DNA from: Kineococcus xinjiangensis
GTDB taxonomy: Bacteria > Actinomycetota > Actinomycetes > Actinomycetales > Kineococcaceae
Assembly (NCBI RefSeq): GCF_002934625.1
Contig: NZ_PTJD01000012.1
Coordinates: 62,001-126,000, forward strand
Reading direction: 5' to 3'
Length of the DNA stretch: 64,000 nucleotides
In this document: in pieces, positions 58,283-64,000 of the stretch
How the letters are laid out: every line of letters begins with the position of its first letter
Position numbering within the stretch: the first letter of the stretch is position 1
The notes under the pieces: model-generated
What the model saw: only the letters and a program-made list of their open reading frames with translations
What the model was told of the DNA's origin: nothing
Database searches by the model: none
Position numbers and translations under genes: made by a program

Positions 58283-58719
58283 GCGGCAGGCGCGCCCGGC
58301 GGGGCGGTGCGGTCGGGGCGAGTGCGGCCGGGGCCCGCGGGGACCGGGGGAGCGTCACGGCCGAGCTGGCGCTCGCCCTGCCCGCGGTGGTGCTCGTGCT
58401 GTGCGCCGTGCTCGCGACCGGGGAGGTGGCGATCGCGCAGGTGCGCTGCACCGACGCCGCCCGCGCCGCCGCCCGCAGCGCGGCCCGGGGGGAGCCCGCG
58501 CACGTGGTGCGGGCCGCCGCGGAGACCCTCGCCCCCGCCGGGGCGAGGGTCGAGGTGGGCCCGGGCGGGCTGGGCGTGCAGGTGAGCGTGGAGGTGGCCG
58601 TCGACCTCGGCGGCCGCCTCGGAGGCCGCCTGCCCGTGCGCGGCCACGCCACCGCGGCCCTGGAGCACGCGGGGGCGGGTCAGGTGGGCGCGGGGCACAT
58701 GGGGGCGGGGTCGCCGTGA
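58279..58719 (+). CDS. TadE-like minor pilin
   Basis: A 146-residue pseudopilin of the TadE type: a basic leader and the helix DRGSVTAELALALPAVVLVL with the TadE signature Glu five residues after the cleavage region (T-A-E), then a variable outside part with VRCTDAARAAARSAARGE. It is expected to be processed by the prepilin peptidase and to sit at the pilus base or tip. ATG 58279 overlaps the previous stop, and its stop overlaps the next start. Confidence 0.84.
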   Translation: MSGRRARRGGAVGASAAGARGDRGSVTAELALALPAVVLVLCAVLATGEVAIAQVRCTDAARAAARSAARGEPAHVVRAAAETLAPAGARVEVGPGGLGVQVSVEVAVDLGGRLGGRLPVRGHATAALEHAGAGQVGAGHMGAGSP

Positions 58720-59099
58720 GCCGCGCACTGCCCCGGCGACGGCCCCGGGGTCCGGCGGAGGAGGGCAGCGCCGCCGTCCTCGTCCTGGCGGTGGCGCTGA
58801 CCGCGGTGGTCCTCGCCGTCGCGGTCGCCGCGCTCGGCGCCGCGGCGGGGGCCCGGCACCGTGCGGAGGCCGCCGCGGACCTCGCCGCCCTGGCCGCGGC
58901 GGACGTCCTGCTGGGGCGCGCCGGTGGGGACGCGTGCGGCCGGGCCGCGGAGGTGGTGGCCGCCCACGCCGCCGCGCTCACCGCCTGCAGCCCCGGCCCC
59001 GACGGCAGCGTCACGGTGGAGGTGCGCTGCGCACCGCGCGGTGCGGGCCGGCTGCTGGGCCCGGCGACGGCCCGGGCCAGGGCGGGCAGGGGTGCGTGA
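58716..59099 (+). CDS. Rv3654c-like TadE/TadG-type helicase-adjacent pilus protein
   Basis: A 127-residue membrane protein with EEGSAAVLVLAVALTAVVLAVAVAAL near the start, a prepilin-like helix with an EEG cleavage site, then HRAEAAADLAALAAADVL and two Cys (DACGRA, LTACSPG) that may form a disulfide, ending in an alternating basic tail. It matches the Rv3654c type that follows TadE in actinobacteria. It closes the Tad cluster; a convergent helicase gene follows 33 bases away. Confidence 0.8.
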   Translation: MSRALPRRRPRGPAEEGSAAVLVLAVALTAVVLAVAVAALGAAAGARHRAEAAADLAALAAADVLLGRAGGDACGRAAEVVAAHAAALTACSPGPDGSVTVEVRCAPRGAGRLLGPATARARAGRGA

Positions 59100-59132
59100 G
59101 CCCGCGGCGGAACCGCGTCCGCGAGCCGCTCG

Positions 59133-61784
59133 TCAGCCGCCCGGCCCCGTCCCCGCCGCCGGGTCCTGCTCCGCCTCCGGCAGCACCCCCGCCAGCGCCG
59201 CGGCCAGCGCACCCAGCAGCGCCAGCGCGCCCTCCTTGTCGAGCGGCTCGTTGCCGTTGCCGCACTTGGGCGACTGCACGCACGACGGGCAGCCGACGGC
59301 GCACTCGCAGGAGCCGACCGCGTCCCGCGTCGCGCCGATCCACCGTGCGGCGCGGGCGCGGCCGCGGTCGCTGAAGCCCGCCCCGCCGGGCACCGCGTCG
59401 TGGACGAACACCGTGGGTAGGCCGGTGTCGGGGTGCGCGGCCGTGGACAGCCCGCCGAGGTCCCAGCGGTCGCACGTCGCCAGCAGCGGCAGCATCCCGA
59501 TCGCGGCGTGCTCCGCGGCGTGCAGGGCGCCGGGCACCCGCAGCTGCGCCGCCGCCCGCGCCGCCTCCCCGCCGCCGTCGGCCGCCGCGAGCAGGTCCAG
59601 CGCGACCTCCGGGTCGACGGTCCACCAGACCGCCCGGGTGCGCAGCCGCCGCTCCGGCAGGTCCAGCGGCACCTCGCCCAGGACCTGCCCCGTCCGCAGC
59701 CGACGCCGCAGGAACCCCACGACCTGCGAGGCCACCTCCACGACCCCCCAGTGCAGGGCGAAGGCGCCGGCGCGCTCGCTGCCGTCGGTGGCGAGGACCC
59801 GCACGTCGGCGAGCTCGCGCGCGTGGGTGGTGTAGTCGGGTTCCTCCCGGTGGACGACGGCGACCGACTCCTCCAGGTCCAGGTCGTCCACGAGGTGGGT
59901 CACGCCCTGGTGCACGTACACGGCACCGGGGAAGACCGCGTGGTGGGAGGCGGAGGCGTCGACCGTGCCGAGCACCCGGCCGGTGCCGCGCTCCACGACC
60001 CGGACGGGCTCCCCACCGCCGCCGCGCAGGTCGGTGAGGTCCGCGGCGCGCTCCCGCCGCGTCCAGTACCAGCCGGTGGGGCGCCTGCGCAGCATGCCCC
60101 GCTGCACCAGGAGCTCGCACACGTCGGCGGCGGTGGGGCCGAACAGCTCCAGGTCGGCGTCGGAGAGGGGGATCTCCGCGGCCGCCGCGCACAGGTGCGG
60201 GGCGAGCACGTAGGGGTTGCCGGGGTCGAACACCGCGGCCTCCACGGCGGGGCCGAGCAGCGCCTCGGGGTGGTTGACGAGGTAGGTGTCCAGCGGGTCG
60301 TCGCGGGCGATGAGCACCCCGAGGGCGTGCCCGCCGCGGCGGCCGGCGCGGCCCACCTGCTGCCACCAGGAGGCGCGCGTGCCGGGCCAGCCGGCGACGA
60401 GGACGGCGTCGAGGCCGGAGACGTCGACCCCGAGCTCCAGGGCGCTGGTGGTGCTCAGCCCGAGCAGCCTGCCCTCGCGCAGGTCGGCCTCCAGGGCGCG
60501 GCGCTCCTCGGGGAGGAAGCCGCCCCGGTAGGCGGCGACCCGCTCGCGCGCGCTCGGGCGGATCTCGGCGAGGACGCGGCGGGCGGTCGTGGCGACGGCC
60601 TCGGCGGCGTGCCGGGAGCGGACGAAGACGAGGGTGCGGACCTGCTCGGAGACGAGGTCGGCGAGCAGGTCGGCGGCCTCGGCGGTGGCGCTGCGGCGCA
60701 GGGGACCGGTGCCGTCGGCGGCGGGCGGGTGACCGGTGGCGCGTGCGGTGGCGCGGCGGCTCTCGCGGTCGTCGAGGCCGGCGGGGTCCTCGGGACCGGC
60801 GGGCGCGGTGTCCTCGGGCGCGCCGAGGGCGTCGTCCAGCCGCGCGAGCGCCTCCGCCACGTCCGCGCCGTCGCCGGTCTCCAGCGCCGGTCCGCCGCCC
60901 CGGCTGCTCGCCCGGTCCACCAGCAGCGGCGGCTCCCACAGCGCGAGGGACACCGGTCCCCGCGTCGAGGTGTCCTCCACGACGGCCTCGACGTCCAGGC
61001 CGACGAGGCGGCGGGCGGTGGCGGCGGGATCGGCGACGGTGGCGGAGGCGAGGACGAAGACCGGCCGGGCCCCGTAGCGGGCGGCGATCCGGCGCAGCCG
61101 CCGCAGGACGGCGGCGGTGTGGGCGCCGAAGACCCCGCGGTAGGAGTGGCACTCGTCGACGACCACGTAGCGCAGCCGCCGCAGGAACGAGCTCCACCGC
61201 TCGTGGCCGGGCAGCAGGGAGCGGTGCAGCATGTCGGCGTTGGTGAGGACGTAGCCGGCGTGCTCCCGCACCCAGCGGCGCTCCTCCGGCGGGGTGTCCC
61301 CGTCGTAGGTGGCGGCGCGCACCCCGGGGACTCCGAGGGCCCGCAGTCCGTCGAGCTGGTCGGCGGCGAGCGCCTTCGTGGGGGAGAGGTACAGGGCGGT
61401 CGCGTCGCGTCCCGTCGGTCCCCGGCTGCCGGCGCGCAGGTCGCTGAGCACCGGCAGCAGGTACGCCAGCGACTTGCCGGAGGCGGTGCCGGCGCTGAGC
61501 ACGGTGGAGCGCCCGGCGTGGACGGCCTCTGCGGTGCGCACCTGGTGCAGCCAGGGGCGCTGCACCCCGCGGCGGGTGAAGGCCGCGACGACCTCCGGGT
61601 CGGCCCAGGCGGGCCACTCGCCGGTCCGGCCGGCCCGGGCGGGCAGCCGCTCCAGGTGGCGCAGCCTGCCGACGCCACGCCGGCGCAGGAGCGCCTCGAG
61701 GCGCTCGGCGTCGCCCTGCCCGGCGGCGGCGCCCGCGCGCCCGGGCGCACGGGCCGGCTCGGGGGCGGGCGACGGGCCGGTCAC
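59133..61784 (-). CDS. DEAD/DEAH-box helicase with C-terminal DUF1998 (MrfA/Rv3649 type)
   Basis: An 883-residue superfamily 2 DNA helicase. Motifs in order: I AGTASGKS (near residue 98), Ia YLSPTKAL, II VVDECHSY (DECH), III LASATVAD, IV-V LVFVRSRH and STTSALELGVDVSGLDAVL, VI QQVGRAGRRG. The C-terminal DUF1998 carries the four-cysteine set in CECAVGCPSCVQSPKCGNG, thought to bind zinc or an Fe-S cluster. Relatives include MrfA of Bacillus, which repairs mitomycin C adducts with MrfB; the partner nuclease is not in the window. Rv3649 holds the same place next to the Mycobacterium Tad cluster. GTG 61784 has a CACACT -10 box. Confidence 0.9.
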   Translation of the reverse strand: MTGPSPAPEPARAPGRAGAAAGQGDAERLEALLRRRGVGRLRHLERLPARAGRTGEWPAWADPEVVAAFTRRGVQRPWLHQVRTAEAVHAGRSTVLSAGTASGKSLAYLLPVLSDLRAGSRGPTGRDATALYLSPTKALAADQLDGLRALGVPGVRAATYDGDTPPEERRWVREHAGYVLTNADMLHRSLLPGHERWSSFLRRLRYVVVDECHSYRGVFGAHTAAVLRRLRRIAARYGARPVFVLASATVADPAATARRLVGLDVEAVVEDTSTRGPVSLALWEPPLLVDRASSRGGGPALETGDGADVAEALARLDDALGAPEDTAPAGPEDPAGLDDRESRRATARATGHPPAADGTGPLRRSATAEAADLLADLVSEQVRTLVFVRSRHAAEAVATTARRVLAEIRPSARERVAAYRGGFLPEERRALEADLREGRLLGLSTTSALELGVDVSGLDAVLVAGWPGTRASWWQQVGRAGRRGGHALGVLIARDDPLDTYLVNHPEALLGPAVEAAVFDPGNPYVLAPHLCAAAAEIPLSDADLELFGPTAADVCELLVQRGMLRRRPTGWYWTRRERAADLTDLRGGGGEPVRVVERGTGRVLGTVDASASHHAVFPGAVYVHQGVTHLVDDLDLEESVAVVHREEPDYTTHARELADVRVLATDGSERAGAFALHWGVVEVASQVVGFLRRRLRTGQVLGEVPLDLPERRLRTRAVWWTVDPEVALDLLAAADGGGEAARAAAQLRVPGALHAAEHAAIGMLPLLATCDRWDLGGLSTAAHPDTGLPTVFVHDAVPGGAGFSDRGRARAARWIGATRDAVGSCECAVGCPSCVQSPKCGNGNEPLDKEGALALLGALAAALAGVLPEAEQDPAAGTGPGG

Positions 61785-61790
61785 GGGAAG

Positions 61791-61796
61791 AGTGTG
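61791..61796 (-). promoter_or_regulatory. -10 box CACACT for the helicase gene
   Basis: On the minus strand, six bases before GTG 61784, no ribosome site. Confidence 0.5.
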
Positions 61797-61917
61797 GTCC
61801 CGCGGCGGCGATCCCGCCGGGCCGGGGTGACCTGGGCGCGCCCCTCACGCAGTGCGATGGTTCAATGCCTGTCAGGCCCATCGAGCGGTGGGCCCGTGTC
61901 TGCAGCGAGGAGGGGTC

Positions 61918-62286
61918 GTGGATCTGTCGGTGACCAGCCGTGAAGAGGGCGGACGCACCGTCGTCGAGGTGTCCGGCGAGATCGACGTCTACACCGCACC
62001 CACCCTGCGCGAGCGGCTCAACGAGCTGGTCGGGGCCGGGCACCACCACCTCGTGGTGGACATGGAGGGCGTGGAGTTCCTCGACTCCACCGGGCTCGGC
62101 GTGCTCGTGGGCGGCCTGAAGCGGGTCCGCTCCCACGACGGCTCGCTGCACCTGGTGTGCCAGCGCGAGAAGATCCTGAAGGTCTTCCGCATCACGGGTC
62201 TGACGAAGGTCTTCCCGATCCACGACTCGGTGGCCGACGCGATCGCCGCATCCAGCGCTGCGGACACCTCCGGCGCAGCTTCCTGA
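61918..62286 (+). CDS. bldG: STAS-domain anti-sigma factor antagonist
   Basis: A 122-residue SpoIIAA/BldG-type switch protein. Unphosphorylated, it binds an anti-sigma factor and frees sigma. The STAS core is clear: [41 protein letters not shown] with the phosphorylated Ser57 (same number as in Streptomyces BldG), and [19 protein letters not shown] 61918 follows AGGAGG. It is followed after 23 bases by its ATPase-like partner, the normal actinobacterial order. Confidence 0.93.
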   Translation: MDLSVTSREEGGRTVVEVSGEIDVYTAPTLRERLNELVGAGHHHLVVDMEGVEFLDSTGLGVLVGGLKRVRSHDGSLHLVCQREKILKVFRITGLTKVFPIHDSVADAIAASSAADTSGAAS

Positions 62287-62309
62287 CGACTGCCGGGACC
62301 GGCGCACCC

Positions 62310-62726
62310 GTGCCCACCGTCGCCCTGAGGTTCAGCCCGCTGGCCGAGCACGTGCGCACGGCGCGCCTGGTCGCGGTCGCGGTCGCGCGCCGTGCGGGCT
62401 TCGAGGAGACCCAGCTCGACGAGATCCGCATCGCCATCGGTGAGGCGTGCGCCCGCGCGGTGCTGCGCACCCGCGGCGACGCCCTCGTGACCATGGACCT
62501 CACCGACGACGACGACCGCCTCGACGTGGTCGTGCGCGACGCCGCGGCCGTCGGTGGGGTGCCGCACGCCGACGACGAGGACCCGCTCGCCCTCGCACTG
62601 ATGGCCGGCATGGCCGAGGACGTCAGCGTGGACGACTCCGACTCCTCCGCCGGTGCGGTCCGGATGTCGTGGTCCCGACAGCAACCGTCCGCGTCGATCG
62701 GTGACTCGGAGCCAGCAGGACCGTAG
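62310..62726 (+). CDS. Anti-sigma factor-like ATPase-fold protein downstream of bldG
   Basis: A 138-residue protein with the GHKL/HATPase fold of anti-sigma kinases (RsbW type): FSPLAEHVRTARLVAVAVARRAGF, then DEIRIAIGEACARAV and DRLDVVVRDAAAVGG. The N-box Asn that holds Mg-ATP is replaced by Arg (EACARAV instead of EACANAV), and the G1 box DxGxG is missing, so kinase activity is doubtful. It may bind BldG or a sigma factor without phosphorylating it. GTG 62310 has no strong ribosome site. Whether it meets the PP2C phosphatase at 594-3317 is unknown. Confidence 0.8.
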   Translation: MPTVALRFSPLAEHVRTARLVAVAVARRAGFEETQLDEIRIAIGEACARAVLRTRGDALVTMDLTDDDDRLDVVVRDAAAVGGVPHADDEDPLALALMAGMAEDVSVDDSDSSAGAVRMSWSRQQPSASIGDSEPAGP

Positions 62727-62828
62727 ACTCACGCGTCCGCGATCATGACTCGCTGAGCGGACCGCGCCCTTGCGGTCGGGTGCCCACGATGCCGTGGGAC
62801 CCGGACTGCGACACGCCGAGGAGGACGG

Positions 62829-64000
62829 ATGCCCGCGCTCACCCACGCCATCTCAGCATCGACCACCGGGGCCGCCACCGAAGCCCTGAGCGGCTCCAGC
62901 CAGATCATCGTGATCGGCGTCGGGGTCGTGGCGGTGGTCTCCCTGCTCATCGCCGTCGTCTTCCGCCGGCAGGTGCTCGCCGCCGGCGAGGGCACCGAGT
63001 CGATGCAACTCATCGCCCGAGCCATCCAGGAAGGCGCCAGCGCCTACCTGCGGCGGCAGTTCAAGACCCTCGTCTGGTTCGCGGTGGCCGTCTTCGGGGT
63101 GCTGTTCCTGCTCCCCGCCGGCGACACCACGGAGCGGATCGGCCGCAGCGTGGCGTTCCTCGCGGGCGCCGGCTTCTCCGCTGCCATCGGCTACCTCGGC
63201 ATGTCGCTGGCGGTGAAGGCGAACGTGCGCGTCGCCGCCGCGGCCCGCGAGGGCGCCGGCGGGCGGGAGGAGGGCATGCGCATCGCCTTCCGCACCGGTG
63301 GTGTCGTCGGCATGGCGACGGTGGGCCTCGGCCTGCTGGGCGCCGCGGTCGTCGTCCTCGTCTTCCACCACTCCGCCCCGACGGTCCTGGAGGGCTTCGG
63401 CTTCGGCGCGGCCCTGCTGGCGATGTTCATGCGCGTCGGCGGTGGCATCTTCACGAAGGCCGCGGACGTCGGCGCCGACCTCGTCGGCAAGATCGAGCAG
63501 GGCATCCCGGAGGACGACCCCCGCAACCCGGCCACCATCGCGGACAACGTCGGCGACAACGTCGGCGACTGCGCGGGCATGGCCGCGGACCTGTTCGAGT
63601 CCTACGCGGTGACGCTGGTCGCGGCGCTCATCCTCGGCCGTGCGGCGTTCGGCGAGCAGGGCCTGGTCCTGCCGCTGATCATCCCGGCGATCGGTGCGCT
63701 CACCGCCATGCTGGGCGTGGTGCTGGTGCGGGCCCGCCCGGGGGTCAACGGCCTGGTCTCCATCAACCGCGGCTTCTACGCCACGGCCGCCATCGCCGTC
63801 CTGGGCACCGCGATCGCCTGCTGGCTGTACCTGCCGGGCACGTTCGCCGGCTTCGAGGGCGCGCCGCAGGACGTCTCGACGCTGCAGGGCAACCCGAAGA
63901 TCGTGGTGCTCGCCGCCGTGGCGCTGGGCATCTTCCTGGCGCTGATGATCCTGTGGCTGACCGGCTACTACACCGGCACGGACGCCCCGCCCACGGAGGA
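62829..64000 (+). CDS. hppA: Membrane-bound proton-translocating pyrophosphatase (partial, N-terminal half)
   Basis: Couples pyrophosphate hydrolysis to proton (or Na+) pumping. The gene leaves the window, and the first 390 residues are seen. There are about eight membrane helices, and the first catalytic loop is complete: TKAADVGADLVGKIEQGIPE, DDPRNPATIADNVGDNVGDC and AGMAADLFESYAVTLVAAL, with the Asp and Lys residues that bind Mg-pyrophosphate. The Ala/Lys site that sets potassium dependence lies beyond the edge. ATG 62829 follows GAGGAGG. Confidence 0.95.
   Translation, partial: MPALTHAISASTTGAATEALSGSSQIIVIGVGVVAVVSLLIAVVFRRQVLAAGEGTESMQLIARAIQEGASAYLRRQFKTLVWFAVAVFGVLFLLPAGDTTERIGRSVAFLAGAGFSAAIGYLGMSLAVKANVRVAAAAREGAGGREEGMRIAFRTGGVVGMATVGLGLLGAAVVVLVFHHSAPTVLEGFGFGAALLAMFMRVGGGIFTKAADVGADLVGKIEQGIPEDDPRNPATIADNVGDNVGDCAGMAADLFESYAVTLVAALILGRAAFGEQGLVLPLIIPAIGALTAMLGVVLVRARPGVNGLVSINRGFYATAAIAVLGTAIACWLYLPGTFAGFEGAPQDVSTLQGNPKIVVLAAVALGIFLALMILWLTGYYTGTDAPPTE

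Noticed and set aside
59011-62307. Longer overlapping minus-strand frame beside the helicase gene
   Set aside because: The helicase motifs are all in the frame of 59133-61784; this one has low-complexity Arg-rich text and runs antisense through bldG.

Overview
The window is about 64 kb of very GC-rich DNA from a Gram-positive actinobacterium. The evidence is dense GTG starts, a BldG-type anti-sigma factor antagonist, an Lsr2-type nucleoid protein domain, a 6C RNA, an SRP RNA next to dnaX, a lysC-asd pair with a C. glutamicum-type internal start, and the ssd/Tad pilus order known from Actinobacteria. A chemoreceptor implies motility. Together these fit a Kineosporiaceae member such as Kineococcus; that genus assignment is inference from gene content only.

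Layout. 1-5.4 kb: the end of a membrane protein gene (off the left edge), a GAF/PAS/SpoIIE-type PP2C phosphatase and a membrane GGDEF cyclase. 5.4-8.2 kb: a VOC-fold protein, a gamma-aminobutyraldehyde-type dehydrogenase and a P-loop kinase. 8.2-10 kb: a broken IS5-family transposase and a PAS histidine kinase. 10.2-13 kb: a ChvE-like sugar-binding lipoprotein directly followed by a methyl-accepting chemoreceptor. 13-19.8 kb: small membrane protein, PfkB kinase, M20 and S9 peptidases, DUF2071 protein and a lipoprotein, with copies of a palindromic repeat between them. 20-22 kb: a Tat-exported ferritin-like protein with a cell-wall-binding-repeat protein. 22-27.9 kb: MFS exporter, AGCS amino acid/Na+ symporter, ABC-F protein, small acidic protein and Mut7-C protein. 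27.9-34.3 kb (minus strand): asd, lysC, DUF5063, recR, dnaX, SRP RNA. 34.4-39.7 kb: two tRNA-Ser genes, a small leaderless gene and a LytR_C protein, tRNA deaminase genes, upp, a small membrane protein with a PH-domain protein, and a chimeric Lsr2-like protein. 40-43.7 kb: the prpDBC methylcitrate operon. 43.9-49.4 kb: two paralogous lipoproteins, then response regulator, histidine kinase, GerMN lipoprotein and AI-2E-type permease, tightly overlapped. 49.4-51.9 kb: two tRNAs and a class B penicillin-binding protein. 52-59.1 kb: 6C RNA and Tad-pilus genes, interrupted by a MOSC protein and a second GGDEF protein. 59.1-64 kb: an MrfA-like helicase, bldG with an ATPase-like partner, and the start of hppA.

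Two signals cut across genes. At least 17 genes begin 6-8 bases after an ANNNT-type -10 hexamer with no Shine-Dalgarno, so leaderless transcription looks like a main mode of expression here, and the fixed spacing settles many starts. A four-copy, roughly 55-70 bp double palindrome (ends GCGGGGACGTT / AACGTCCCCGC) sits only between genes at 15.8, 18.7, 18.8 and 23.5 kb and looks like a REP/MITE-type element.

I saw no CRISPR array, prophage, intact insertion sequence or classical defence island. The most interesting loci are the palindrome family, the binding-protein/chemoreceptor pair, the exported ferritin-like/cell-wall pair, the Lsr2 chimera and the two-component/lipoprotein locus.
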